A stretch of DNA of 64,000 bases from Neisseria weaveri (GTDB taxonomy: Bacteria > Pseudomonadota > Gammaproteobacteria > Burkholderiales > Neisseriaceae), in the NCBI RefSeq assembly GCF_900638685.1, contig NZ_LR134533.1, positions 1,426,001 to 1,490,000 on the forward strand. The letters run 5' to 3'. Position numbers and translations under genes: made by a program. Positions 41,858-50,653 of the stretch are shown piece by piece. The notes under the pieces were generated by a model. The model was not told the origin of the DNA. It worked only from the letters and a program-made list of their open reading frames with translations, and did not search any database. Position 1 is the stretch's first letter. Each line of letters opens with the position of its first letter.

Positions 41858-41869
41858 TGCCTGTCTGAA
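41858..41869 (+). repeat. TGCCTGTCTGAA DUS between two genes
   Basis: Exact 12-mer occupying the space between the DUF1737 stop codon and the next start at 41873; last copy of the foreign dialect. Confidence 0.92.
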
Positions 41870-41872
41870 ACC

Positions 41873-42406
41873 ATGAAACCGGGCGATTTAGAAGACTTAA
41901 CCCTATTCTTGATACGCGATGCGGACGAACCTGCCATGTGGATAGACCGCTGGGCGGTCAGCTATCCGACCGTGCGGATGGTGGAAATATCGCGCCGTCA
42001 AAGTATCCGGCAATGGCAGGATATTGTTCAGACGGCATGGAGTGGTATCTGTGGGCGGAATGTCGCGGTGGTTGCTCACGGCGCAGGTGTGTCGGGCTGG
42101 CTGGCGTGGCTGTATTTGGCCGATGTGAATATGCAGAAGCGTATCCGCAATATGATGCTGGTGTCGCCGCTGCAAAACGCGTTTCCCGATGACGAGTGCC
42201 ATACTTTGCAACGGGTGCGCTGCCATTGTAAAACGGCGTTGGTGATCGGGGAGCAAGATGACGATTGTCCGCAAGCGTGGGCGCGGGAAATGGCGCGGCT
42301 TTGGGGCGCGCGCTTGCTGGTGTCGCCACATGAAGGCCGTCTGAATGTGCCGTTGCACGGTTGGCAGTGGGGGATGAAGTTGTTGCAGGAAATGCTGCTG
42401 GATTGA
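41873..42406 (+). CDS. RBBP9/YdeN-like alpha/beta hydrolase, active site degraded
   Basis: 177 aa with the fold pattern of RBBP9 serine hydrolases: the nucleophile-elbow region VAVVAHGAGVSGWLAW (62-79) and the C-terminal CPQAWAREMARLWGARLL block. In the family the elbow is AHSxG and the end reads GHIN; here they are AHGAG (Gly70 for Ser) and GRLN (Arg156 for His). Asp130/131 remains. The Arg codon is part of an in-frame DUS (42334-42345). It probably cannot hydrolyse esters. No SD is seen before the ATG, so the true start could differ. Confidence 0.8.
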   Translation: MKPGDLEDLTLFLIRDADEPAMWIDRWAVSYPTVRMVEISRRQSIRQWQDIVQTAWSGICGRNVAVVAHGAGVSGWLAWLYLADVNMQKRIRNMMLVSPLQNAFPDDECHTLQRVRCHCKTALVIGEQDDDCPQAWAREMARLWGARLLVSPHEGRLNVPLHGWQWGMKLLQEMLLD

Positions 42407-42436
42407 TGGAGCGTGCAGTTTTAAATGGACAAGAGC

Positions 42437-42473
42437 AACACAGGCCGTCTGAAATTTTCAGACGGCCTGTGTT
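42437..42473. terminator. Bidirectional inverted DUS terminator
   Basis: AACACAGGCCGTCTGAA mirrored between convergent genes (hydrolase and the peptide transporter operon). Confidence 0.88.
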
Positions 42474-42584
42474 TGTATGGACAAAGCCTTGCGGAATGGC
42501 CGGTAGCGTTCGGTTTGCTTGGTTTTTGAGGTTCGAAAGAAAGGGCGGAGAAGATTCCGCCCTTTATGCTGCTTACCGCAGTGC

Positions 42585-43571
42585 TTAATGTGCCGTCGTT
42601 TTCATACACGCGACTTGATGTGCGGCGGAGCCTTGCAGCACGGGTTTGGTTTCGGCGCAGCCGTTGTCGGCCTGTGGGCAGCGGGTACGGAATACGCAGC
42701 CGCTGGGCGGGTTGATGGGGCTGGGCAGGTCGCCGGGCAGAAGTTGGATGGTTTTGCTGCGCTCGGCTTCCGGGTCGGGCAGCGGTGCGGCAGACATTAA
42801 GGCGCGGGTGTAGGGGTGGGCGGGGTTGCCGTACACTTCGTGATCGGTGCCGAGTTCGATGGCATTGCCCAGATACATCACCAGCACGCGGTCGGAAATG
42901 TGTTTGACTACCGATAAATCGTGGGCGATGAAAATCAGGGTCAGCCCCATTTCTTTCTGCACTTCTTTCAACAGGTTGACGACTTGTGCCTGAATGGAAA
43001 CGTCGAGCGCGGAAACGGGTTCGTCGCAAATAATCAGCTTGGGTTTCAGAATCAGGGCGCGGGCGATGCCGATGCGCTGGCATTGGCCGCCTGAAAATTC
43101 GTGCGGGTAGCGGTTGATGAGGTTGGGCAGCAGGCCGACTTTGGCCATCATGTCTTTGACCTGCTTTTCGATTTCGGCTTTTTTGAGCTTGGGGTAAAAG
43201 GTTTTCAGCGGCTCGGCGATGATGTCGCCCACGGTCATGCGCGGGTTGAGCGAGGCCAGCGGGTCTTGGAAAATCATTTGGATTTCACGGCGTTTCAGGC
43301 GCATGGCGGCGGGGGAAAGGGCGGTTAAGTCTTCGCCTTGCCAGATGATGTTGCCGCTTTTGGCTTTGACGAGACCGATGATGGCGCGGGCAAGGGTGGA
43401 TTTGCCGCAGCCGGATTCGCCGACGACACCGAGGGTTTCGCCGGCTTGAAGGTCGAACGATACGCCGTTGACGGCTTTGAGGGTGGCGGGTTTTTGCCAA
43501 AACCAAGCGTTGTCGGCTTTAACGTCGAAGGTAACGTGTAAATCGCGTACGGATAATAGGGTTTCGCTCAT
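42585..43571 (-). CDS. oppF: Oligo/dipeptide ABC transporter ATP-binding protein (OppF/DppF)
   Basis: One of two ATPases driving peptide uptake. The 328 aa have Walker [10 protein letters not shown], signature [15 protein letters not shown] and Walker [13 protein letters not shown], plus the C-terminal oligopeptide-type Cys cluster ([14 protein letters not shown]) typical of OppD/F. Its ATG overlaps the oppD stop by four bases. Last gene of the opp operon. Confidence 0.94.
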   Translation of the reverse strand: MSETLLSVRDLHVTFDVKADNAWFWQKPATLKAVNGVSFDLQAGETLGVVGESGCGKSTLARAIIGLVKAKSGNIIWQGEDLTALSPAAMRLKRREIQMIFQDPLASLNPRMTVGDIIAEPLKTFYPKLKKAEIEKQVKDMMAKVGLLPNLINRYPHEFSGGQCQRIGIARALILKPKLIICDEPVSALDVSIQAQVVNLLKEVQKEMGLTLIFIAHDLSVVKHISDRVLVMYLGNAIELGTDHEVYGNPAHPYTRALMSAAPLPDPEAERSKTIQLLPGDLPSPINPPSGCVFRTRCPQADNGCAETKPVLQGSAAHQVACMKTTAH

Positions 43572-44554
43572 GCCTGTGCTCCCTGTAAATATTCAGACGG
43601 CCTGTGGCAGGCGCGTTTGCGGTGGTCGTGCAGGATTTCCAATGCCGGTGCTTCGCGGCGACAGATGTCTTCGACGTGCAGGCAGCGGTTTTGGAAGGGG
43701 CAACCGGGCGGCAGGCTGGTGAGGTTGGGCGGGTTGCCGGGAATGGTGGACAGGATGTCGGCGGTTTCGTCCATGCGCGGCACGGCACCGAGCAGGCCGA
43801 TGGTGTAGGGGTGGCTGGGGCGGTAGAAAATGTCGTCCACTTTGCCGTATTCCATGGTGCGGCCGGCATACATCACCAACACTTGGTCGCAAATGCCGGC
43901 AACCACGCCTAAATCGTGGGTAATCATGATGATGGTGGTGCCGAAATCGCGTTTCAAATCATTGAGCAACGCCATGATTTGCGCCTGCACGGTAACGTCG
44001 AGCGCGGTGGTGGGTTCGTCGGCAATCAAAAGTTTGGGGCGGCACAACAAGGCCATGGCAATCATCACGCGCTGGCGCATGCCGCCTGAAAATTCGTGCG
44101 GATACATGCCGATGCGCTTTTTGGCTTCGGGGATTTTCACGGCTTCGAGCATACGCACGGATTCGGCCCACGCTTCGGCTTTGCCCATGCCTTTGTGCAG
44201 GCGCAGCACTTCGGTAAGCTGGTCGCCCACGCGCATATAGGGGTTGAGCGAGGTCATCGGGTCTTGGAAAATCATGGCGATTTGTTCGGCGCGGATTTTG
44301 TTTAACTCGCGCTCGGGCAAGCCAAGGATTTCGCGGCCGTTGAAAACGGCGGAGCCGGAAGTTTGACCGTTTTTGGCCAGCAAGCCCATGATGGCGAAGG
44401 CAGTTTGCGATTTGCCGGAGCCGGATTCGCCGACGATGCCCAGCGTTTCGCCTTCGTGCAGATCGAAATTGAGTTTGTTGACCGCGGTAACGAGGCCGTC
44501 TTCGGTTTTGAAGCGGACTTCGAGGTCTTTTACTTGCAGTAAGGGTGTGCTCAT
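43568..44554 (-). CDS. oppD: Oligo/dipeptide ABC transporter ATP-binding protein (OppD/DppD)
   Basis: Second ATPase of the peptide importer. The 328 aa have Walker [24 protein letters not shown], Walker [13 protein letters not shown] and the Cys-rich C terminus ([14 protein letters not shown]). Start at 44554 ([10 protein letters not shown]) after AAGGA. The longer frame up to 44581 merely translates a DUS and is not used. Coupled to oppF. Confidence 0.95.
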   Translation of the reverse strand: MSTPLLQVKDLEVRFKTEDGLVTAVNKLNFDLHEGETLGIVGESGSGKSQTAFAIMGLLAKNGQTSGSAVFNGREILGLPERELNKIRAEQIAMIFQDPMTSLNPYMRVGDQLTEVLRLHKGMGKAEAWAESVRMLEAVKIPEAKKRIGMYPHEFSGGMRQRVMIAMALLCRPKLLIADEPTTALDVTVQAQIMALLNDLKRDFGTTIIMITHDLGVVAGICDQVLVMYAGRTMEYGKVDDIFYRPSHPYTIGLLGAVPRMDETADILSTIPGNPPNLTSLPPGCPFQNRCLHVEDICRREAPALEILHDHRKRACHRPSEYLQGAQA

Positions 44555-44621
44555 TGTTTTTTCCTTTTCAGACGGCCTCAAGCATCAAGAGGCCGTCTGA
44601 AAATATTGATTTTTCTTGGAT

Positions 44622-45539
44622 TTATCTGTCTTTCGGGTCTAACGCGTCGCGCAGGCCGTCGCCGATGAAGTTAAAGCAGAACAGCGTAACCACCAAAAAC
44701 ACGGCGGGCACGAGCAGCTGCCACGGCGCAATCTGCATGGTGTTCGCGCCGTCTTGCAACATTGCGCCCCAGCTTGTCATCGGCTCTTGCACGCCCAAGC
44801 CCAAGAAACTTAAAAACGATTCAAACAGAATCATGCCCGGCACCAGCAGCGAGGCGTAAACCACCACTACGCCCAGCACGTTGGGCACGATGTGGCGGAA
44901 CACGATGTGGCGGTTGGATACGCCGCACACATGGGCGGCTTCGATAAATTCTTTACGTTTCAGGCTCAAGGTTTGGCCGCGCACGATCCGCGCCACGTCG
45001 AGCCACGACACCATGCCGATGGCCACGAAGATAAACGCCAGATTGCGGCCGAAAAACGTAACCAGCAGAATCACGAAAAACATAAACGGAAACGCGTTCA
45101 GAATCTCTAAGAAACGCATCATCAGCATATCGGTTTTGCCGCCGAAAAAGCCCGACACCGCGCCGTACACCACGCCGATAATGACGGCCACCAGCGCACC
45201 GGCCACGCCTACCATCAACGAAATGCGTCCGCCCACGGCCACGCGGGTAAACAGGTCGCGGCCGAGCGAGTCGGTGCCGAAATAGTGTTTGTTGGCCCAT
45301 TCGGGCGGCATCTGCATCGCGCCCCAGTCGGTGTGGGCATAGTCGTAAGGCGCAACAAGCGGCGCAATCAATACGAACAGGCAGATCAGCAGCAACACCA
45401 GCCCGCTTGCCAGCGCAGCGCGGTTATGGCGGAAACGCCGCCATGCGTCCTGCCACAGGCTGCGGCCTTTTACATCGGGCAGGTTTTGGTCTTCCAAGGC
45501 GGCGGCTAATGCGGCTGCCTGTTTTTTACTTACCATCAT
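44622..45539 (-). CDS. oppC: Oligo/dipeptide ABC transporter permease OppC
   Basis: Inner-membrane permease, 305 aa, with an N-terminal cytoplasmic tail, a periplasmic loop with GTDSLGRDLFTRV and the EAA-loop ATPase contact near EAAHVCGVSNRHIVFRHIVPN. Six membrane helices. The gap to oppB (220 bp) contains a large palindromic repeat. Confidence 0.95.
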   Translation of the reverse strand: MMVSKKQAAALAAALEDQNLPDVKGRSLWQDAWRRFRHNRAALASGLVLLLICLFVLIAPLVAPYDYAHTDWGAMQMPPEWANKHYFGTDSLGRDLFTRVAVGGRISLMVGVAGALVAVIIGVVYGAVSGFFGGKTDMLMMRFLEILNAFPFMFFVILLVTFFGRNLAFIFVAIGMVSWLDVARIVRGQTLSLKRKEFIEAAHVCGVSNRHIVFRHIVPNVLGVVVVYASLLVPGMILFESFLSFLGLGVQEPMTSWGAMLQDGANTMQIAPWQLLVPAVFLVVTLFCFNFIGDGLRDALDPKDR

Positions 45540-45628
45540 GGTTGTGTGCCTTATGGTTTTTTGTTTTATCTACAAGATGAGGCCGCCTGAAAAGCGGCAA
45601 TCGTTAAACTGAATATCCTATAACTGTA

Positions 45629-45707
45629 TCGTCATACTCGGGCTTGACCCGAGTATCTTAGGGTTCTGTGAGCTTGGAGATACTCGGGTCAAGCCCGAGT
45701 ATGACGA
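45629..45707. repeat. Paired inverted palindromic repeat between oppB and oppC
   Basis: Two 30-bp arms (45629-45658 and 45678-45707), perfect reverse complements, each itself palindromic (ATACTCGGG-CTTGA-CCCGAGTAT). It resembles dRS3-type neisserial repeats in layout but has a different core. On transcripts from oppB it would form a strong hairpin. Confidence 0.85.
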
Positions 45708-45759
45708 ATGTGCTGTTTATCAACCGCTTGGGCTAACGGTTTTCAGACGGCCTCTCGAA

Positions 45760-46680
45760 TCAATAACGGATTTTCGGATCAATCACCGCATACAGAATAT
45801 CGACCACGGCGTTGAACACAATCGTGAGCACGCCCACGAGAATGGTCAGGCTCAACACCATGCCGTAATCGCGGTTCAGCGCACCGTTCACAAAAAGCTG
45901 GCCGATACCGGGCAGGCCGAAAATGGTTTCAATCACAATCGAGCCGGTGATGATGCCCACAAACGCAGGGCCGAGATAAGAAATCACCGGCAGCATGGCG
46001 GGGCGTAAGGCGTGTTTCCATACGATATAGCGGGTAGGCAGCCCTTTGGCGCGGGCGGTGCGGATAAACGGACTGTTCATCACTTCGATCATCGAGCCGC
46101 GCATAATCCGTGCAATGCTCGAAATATAGGCAATCGCCAACGCCGCCACCGGCAGCACCAGATTGCTCACGGCTCCGTCGTTCCAGCCGCCGGCGGGCAA
46201 CCATTTGAGCCAGATGGCGAAAATCAGCACCAGCAGCGGTGCTTTCACAAAGCTGGGAATCACCACGCCCGTCATGGCCACGCCCATGGTGAGGTAGTCG
46301 AGCCATGAATTTTGCTTCAAGGCCGCCAGCACGCCGAGCAGCACGCCGACAACCAGCGCGATAATAAAGGCGTACAGGCCGATTTCGAGCGACACGGGAA
46401 AGGCTTGCGAGAGCAGCTCGTTAACCGTGTAGTCTTTGTATTTGAACGACGGCCCGAAATCGCCGTGCGCCAGTTGTTTCAGATAATTGAGATATTGCAG
46501 CCAGATGGGGTCGTTGAGATGGTATTTGGCTTCGATGTTTGCCAGCACCGCGGGCGGCAGGTTGCGCTCGCCGGTAAACGGGCTGCCCGGAGCCAAACGC
46601 ATCATGAAAAACGATACGGTAATCAGAACCAGCAGCGTGGGTATGGCTTCCAACACGCGCCTGATGATGAATTTCAACAT
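45760..46680 (-). CDS. oppB: Oligo/dipeptide ABC transporter permease OppB
   Basis: Inner-membrane permease, 306 aa, with the N terminus MLKFIIRRVLEAIPTLLVL, the family RLAPGSPFTGER loop, and the EAA-type loop TARAKGLPTRYIVWKHALRPA. Ends VDILYAVIDPKIRY. A DUS sits 20 bp beyond the stop. Confidence 0.95.
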   Translation of the reverse strand: MLKFIIRRVLEAIPTLLVLITVSFFMMRLAPGSPFTGERNLPPAVLANIEAKYHLNDPIWLQYLNYLKQLAHGDFGPSFKYKDYTVNELLSQAFPVSLEIGLYAFIIALVVGVLLGVLAALKQNSWLDYLTMGVAMTGVVIPSFVKAPLLVLIFAIWLKWLPAGGWNDGAVSNLVLPVAALAIAYISSIARIMRGSMIEVMNSPFIRTARAKGLPTRYIVWKHALRPAMLPVISYLGPAFVGIITGSIVIETIFGLPGIGQLFVNGALNRDYGMVLSLTILVGVLTIVFNAVVDILYAVIDPKIRY

Positions 46681-46765
46681 AAGCGAACTCTAACGGTGGT
46701 TTGTACTTTCGGCCCGGCCGTTTCAGACGGCCTGTGGTTGTTGTAGATAAACGTGCTTTTCAGGC

Positions 46766-46811
46766 AAAGGCCGTCTGAAAACAAACAAACTTGTTTTCAG
46801 ACGGCCTTTTT
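46766..46811 (-). terminator. Inverted DUS hairpin between oppA and oppB
   Basis: AAAGGCCGTCTGAAAACAA mirrored. On the minus strand the T run after it is short, so it may be a leaky terminator that lowers permease expression relative to the binding protein (inference). Confidence 0.75.
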
Positions 46812-46816
46812 GGGTT

Positions 46817-48478
46817 TTAGTGTTTCAGGATTTTCCAGTTTTTGATTTGCCAGTTGTCCATCGGGTCTTTGGTTGAATAGCCGTCAACATAAGGCTTCAC
46901 CAAACGGGCATTTACATAGTGGAAAACGAAAATGGTTGCCGCATCTTTATCCATCACGGCTTCGGCTTGGCTGTACAGCTCGCCGCGTTGCTCGGGCGTT
47001 ACATCGCCGCTGAGCGTTTTCAGTATCAGATTGTCGAATTCGGCACTTTGATATTTGCCGTAGTTGCTGCTGTTGTCAGACTTAAACGTGTTCAGGAAAG
47101 TTGAAGCTTCGTTGTAGTCGGCACACCAGCCGCCGCGCGCCATTTGGTGTTTTTGGTTGCGGCGGGTATCGAGATAGGTTTTCCACTCTTGGTTCACCAG
47201 ATTCACATTCACAAAACCCAATGCCTCTTTCCACAAGGCGGCAGCGGCCACGGCATTTTTCTTGTGGTTTTCATTGGTGTTGTAGAGCAGCTCGAAATTC
47301 AAAGGCTTAGACTCGCTGTAACCGGCTTCGGCCAGCAGTTTTTTCGCTTCTTCGATGCGTTTGGCCTTATCCCACGATTTCCATTCCGGCACAAATTCCT
47401 TCATGCCTTGGGCGGCAGGCGGCGTGAATTGGTAGGCGGCCGTTTCTCCGCGCCCGATCACTTTATCTACCATGGTTTCGCGGTCTAAAGTGAGTTGCAG
47501 CGCCTTGCGCACTTTCACATCGTTAAACGGCGGCTTGGTGTGGTTGAACTCGTAGTAATAGCTGCACAGATAGGGGGCAACTTTCATCTGACCGCCCATC
47601 TCTTGCTGCAACGATTTGAATTGTTCGGTCGGAATGTCGTTATACGTTACGTCCACTTCGCCCGCTTTGAAGCGGCTCATATCGGTAGGCGGCGAAGAAA
47701 TCGGCAGCAGGGTGGCTTTGGTGATGGTGGTGTTGGCATCGTCGAAATAATTCGGGTTGCGCTCCAACACGATTTGGCTGTTTACGTCCCACGTTTTCAC
47801 GGTGTAGGGGCCGTTTACCACGATATTGGCGGGAGAAGTCCATTTGTCGCCGAATTTTTCCACCGTGGCTTTATGCACGGGCTTCACGGAAGTGTGGATC
47901 AACATGTCGGGGAAGTAAGGCACCGGCTCTTCCAGCGTGATTTCCAGCGTTTTCGCATCCACAGCTTTCACGCCCAAGCTGTCGGGCTTGGCTTTGCCTT
48001 CGATGATTTTGGCGGCATTCAGAACTTTGGCATCAGCCAGATAGCTGGCATAAGGCGACGCGGTGGCCGGGTCGGTAACGCGGCGGAAGCTATATGCGAA
48101 ATCTTCGGCGGTAACAGGGTCGCCGTTGCTCCATTTGGCATCACGCAGGGTAAATTTCCATACTTTGTTATCGGCACTTTCCCATTTTTCCGCCATGCCC
48201 GGAACGGTGTTGCCGTCGTTATCGGTAGAAGTGAGGCCGACTAAAATTTGGCGCAGAATACCCGATTCGGGTACGCCCGATACTTTGTGCGGATCGAGCG
48301 ATTCGGGCTCGGCACCGTTGTTGATGACGATTTCTTGTTTTTCAGCCGCCTCGGTGGAAACGGGCGCCGTATTTTGGTTATTCTCCGCGCTGTTTCCTCC
48401 GCCGCAAGCCGCCAATCCGAAAGCGGTGGCTACGGCCAACAGCAGGGCTTTTTGCTGAAAAAAGGTGTGTTCTTTCAT
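46817..48478 (-). CDS. oppA: Periplasmic oligopeptide-binding lipoprotein OppA
   Basis: Substrate-binding protein of the peptide importer. The 553 aa have a lipobox FGLAAC (Cys25), a Gly/Asn-rich linker and the SBP family 5 fold (EPESLDPHKVSGVPESGILRQILVGLTSTD; LRDAKWSNGDPVTAEDFAYSFRRVTDP). The strong SD AGGAG before the ATG suits the high level needed. First gene of oppABCDF; bioB diverges upstream. Confidence 0.96.
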   Translation of the reverse strand: MKEHTFFQQKALLLAVATAFGLAACGGGNSAENNQNTAPVSTEAAEKQEIVINNGAEPESLDPHKVSGVPESGILRQILVGLTSTDNDGNTVPGMAEKWESADNKVWKFTLRDAKWSNGDPVTAEDFAYSFRRVTDPATASPYASYLADAKVLNAAKIIEGKAKPDSLGVKAVDAKTLEITLEEPVPYFPDMLIHTSVKPVHKATVEKFGDKWTSPANIVVNGPYTVKTWDVNSQIVLERNPNYFDDANTTITKATLLPISSPPTDMSRFKAGEVDVTYNDIPTEQFKSLQQEMGGQMKVAPYLCSYYYEFNHTKPPFNDVKVRKALQLTLDRETMVDKVIGRGETAAYQFTPPAAQGMKEFVPEWKSWDKAKRIEEAKKLLAEAGYSESKPLNFELLYNTNENHKKNAVAAAALWKEALGFVNVNLVNQEWKTYLDTRRNQKHQMARGGWCADYNEASTFLNTFKSDNSSNYGKYQSAEFDNLILKTLSGDVTPEQRGELYSQAEAVMDKDAATIFVFHYVNARLVKPYVDGYSTKDPMDNWQIKNWKILKH

Positions 48479-48535
48479 ATTGTTCTCCTTTTAATTCAAT
48501 TGGTTTTAATCAATAAAACTTTTCAATCGGGTCTA

Positions 48536-48593
48536 TTTTTTTTAATTTAAGTAAAGCTGTCAAGAAAAATTTTACGTTAACATTGTTAACAAT
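48536..48593 (-). promoter_or_regulatory. oppA promoter region with ATTGTTAACAAT palindrome
   Basis: On the minus strand TTGACA (48564-48559), 17 bp, AAAAAT. Just upstream is a perfect 12-bp palindrome ATTGTTAACAAT (48582-48593) next to another GTTAAC (48576-48581). A repressor or activator site is possible; I do not know the factor. Confidence 0.45.
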
Positions 48594-48729
48594 ACGGCTT
48601 CTTTACACGAATGCGCCCGCCGCAAAACCGCTTTTTACAAACGGTGCAACCCGCCTGCCCGCATCATCATCTTCCCGATAGAAGCTGTTGAAGCGGCAGA
48701 ATATTCCCGTTAAACTGCCCGCACTGCCG

Positions 48730-48767
48730 ATGCCGTCTGAAAATATTTAAGCCGTTTCAGACGGCAT
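48730..48767. repeat. Inverted pair of ATGCCGTCTGAA DUS
   Basis: ATGCCGTCTGAA (48730-48741) and TTCAGACGGCAT (48756-48767) between the diverging oppA and bioB genes. Both carry the AT form of the pathogenic species rather than the AG form common here. The rest of the 48594-48860 gap has no gene. Confidence 0.88.
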
Positions 48768-48860
48768 CAACAGGCAAACCGCTGCTGCAAACATTGTGCT
48801 TGCAGTTTTGCACGTCAGCGTCATTGCGCCGCTGCGAAACCCGATAAAGAAAGACACGAT

Positions 48861-49868
48861 ATGACCGTATCCCCCGTAGCCTTGCGCCGCCAAACCGAGC
48901 GCAAGCCCCATGCTACCGCTCAATACTGGCGTAAATGCCAAGTTGAAGAACTGTTTGAAATGCCGTTTTTGGATTTGGTTTACAAAGCCGCCGCCATCCA
49001 CCGCGAACACTTCAATCCGCGCGAAATTCAGCTTTCCACCCTGCTTTCCATCAAAACCGGCGGCTGCCCCGAAGATTGCGAATACTGCCCGCAATCGGCG
49101 CACTACAATACCGGCCTCGAAAAAGCCAAAATGATGGATGTGGAAGAAATCCTCGAAAAAGCCAAAATCGCCAAATCGCGCGGCGCCAGCCGTTTCTGCA
49201 TGGGCGCGGCGTGGCGCGGCCCCAAACCGAAAGACGTAGAAACCGTGTCGGAAATCATCAAAGCCGTCAAAGGCTTGGGTTTGGAAACCTGCGGCACTTT
49301 CGGCATGCTTGAAGACGGCATGGCCGAAGATTTGAAAAACGCCGGTCTCGACTACTACAACCACAACCTCGACACCGACCCCGACCGCTACAACGACATC
49401 ATCCACACCCGCCAGCACGAAGACCGCATGGACACGCTGGGCAAAGTGCGCGGCGCAGGTTTGAAAGTGTGCTGCGGCGGCATCGTAGGCATGAACGAAA
49501 CCCGCCCCGAACGCGCAGGCTTAATCGCCAGCCTCGCCAACCTCGACCCGCAGCCCGAAAGCGTGCCGATTAACCAGTTGGTCAAAGTGGAAGGCACGCC
49601 GCTGGCCGATGCCGAAGATTTGGACTGGACGGAATTCGTGCGCACCATCGCCGTCGCCCGCATCACCATGCCGAAAAGCTACGTTCGCCTGTCGGCCGGC
49701 CGCAGCGACATGCCCGAAGCCATGCAGGCCATGTGTTTTATGGCTGGGGCGAACTCGATTTTCTACGGCGACAAACTGCTCACCACCGAAAACCCCGAAG
49801 AAGACGGCGACCGCGTGTTGATGGAAAAACTGGATCTGTATCCGTTGCAGCATCAGGCCGGTGCTTAA
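48861..49868 (+). CDS. bioB: Biotin synthase
   Basis: Radical-SAM enzyme inserting sulfur into dethiobiotin. The 335 aa have the 4Fe-4S Cys triad C69-x3-C73-x2-C76 ([13 protein letters not shown]), and the 2Fe-2S site residues in [19 protein letters not shown] and CCGGIVGM. No BirA-operator-like inverted TTGTAAACC is seen upstream. Other bio genes are absent from the window. The coding region is GC-rich. Confidence 0.97.
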   Translation: MTVSPVALRRQTERKPHATAQYWRKCQVEELFEMPFLDLVYKAAAIHREHFNPREIQLSTLLSIKTGGCPEDCEYCPQSAHYNTGLEKAKMMDVEEILEKAKIAKSRGASRFCMGAAWRGPKPKDVETVSEIIKAVKGLGLETCGTFGMLEDGMAEDLKNAGLDYYNHNLDTDPDRYNDIIHTRQHEDRMDTLGKVRGAGLKVCCGGIVGMNETRPERAGLIASLANLDPQPESVPINQLVKVEGTPLADAEDLDWTEFVRTIAVARITMPKSYVRLSAGRSDMPEAMQAMCFMAGANSIFYGDKLLTTENPEEDGDRVLMEKLDLYPLQHQAGA

Positions 49869-49901
49869 TCTGTTGTACTCATACCGTTTGCTTCATATAC
49901 A

Positions 49902-49934
49902 AAGAGGCCGTCTGAAAATTTCAGACGGCCTCTT
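49902..49934. terminator. Bidirectional inverted DUS terminator after bioB
   Basis: AAGAGGCCGTCTGAA mirrored between convergent genes. Confidence 0.88.
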
Positions 49935-50031
49935 ATTTATTTTATGTCAATCCCGAATCATTTGACGGTTTGAATGTTGCAATCTGTTTCTGTCTGCCGA
50001 GTGTAAACGATAAGGTCAATCGGCTCGGTTA

Positions 50032-50604
50032 TTAAAACAGATTATCCATAACGTTTTTCGGCTCAGCCGGTTTGGGGGCGGGTTTGGGAGCAGGCTTCGG
50101 AGCCGGTGTGTAAACAGGTTCGGGTTTCGGCTCGGGCTTCGGTTCGGGCGCGGCGACGGTTGCCGTCTGGATTTCCTGAACAGGCTTGGCGGCAACGGCA
50201 GGAGCCGGTTTGACGTTGGTCGGCAGGACAGGGGTTTCCGCATTCGGTTTGGTTTCTGTGACAGCGGTGTTTTCTGTTTTATCTTCCGCAACGCTCGGAC
50301 GTGTTTGCGGTTTTGCCGGTATCGGTGCGGTTTCTTTGAATGTGGGTTCGGATGCCGGTAAAACGGGTGCAGAGCTTGTGGCGGCCGTTGCCGTATCCGC
50401 CGGACTGACGCCGCGCGGAGACAGAATTTCTACGCCGGTATCGGTTTTGGGGGCGGGCGCGCCGACAGTTTGGGGTGTGTTCATGGTCGTCAATACGCCG
50501 GCAAGTAGGGCGCCGACTGCGACGATAACGAAAATAAAGGCTGCCAACAACAGGTGTTTGGGCTGCAATCGGAAGCCTGAATGTTTTTTTGGAGATTCGG
50601 TCAT
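50032..50604 (-). CDS. Membrane-anchored Pro/Ala-rich protein
   Basis: 190 aa: a short cytoplasmic N terminus, one membrane helix (about 19-40, LLLAAFIFVIVAVGALLAGVL), then a long low-complexity periplasmic segment rich in Pro, Ala, Thr and Lys with repeats of PKPEP and PAPKP (about 150-182), ending KNVMDNLF. The layout is TonB-like but without a C-terminal TonB or SPOR domain. Function unknown. It follows dolP on the same strand. Confidence 0.75.
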   Translation of the reverse strand: MTESPKKHSGFRLQPKHLLLAAFIFVIVAVGALLAGVLTTMNTPQTVGAPAPKTDTGVEILSPRGVSPADTATAATSSAPVLPASEPTFKETAPIPAKPQTRPSVAEDKTENTAVTETKPNAETPVLPTNVKPAPAVAAKPVQEIQTATVAAPEPKPEPKPEPVYTPAPKPAPKPAPKPAEPKNVMDNLF

Positions 50605-50621
50605 GGTAAATGCTCCATAAG

Positions 50622-50648
50622 AGGCCGTCTGAAATTTTCAGACGGCCT
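50622..50648 (-). terminator. Inverted DUS terminator after dolP
   Basis: AGGCCGTCTGAA mirrored, immediately beyond the dolP stop. Confidence 0.8.
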
Positions 50649-50653
50649 TCTGG

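Noticed and set aside
47495..49418. Open frames opposite oppA (249 codons) and bioB (223 codons)
   Set aside because: Shadows in antisense frames of well-recognised genes.
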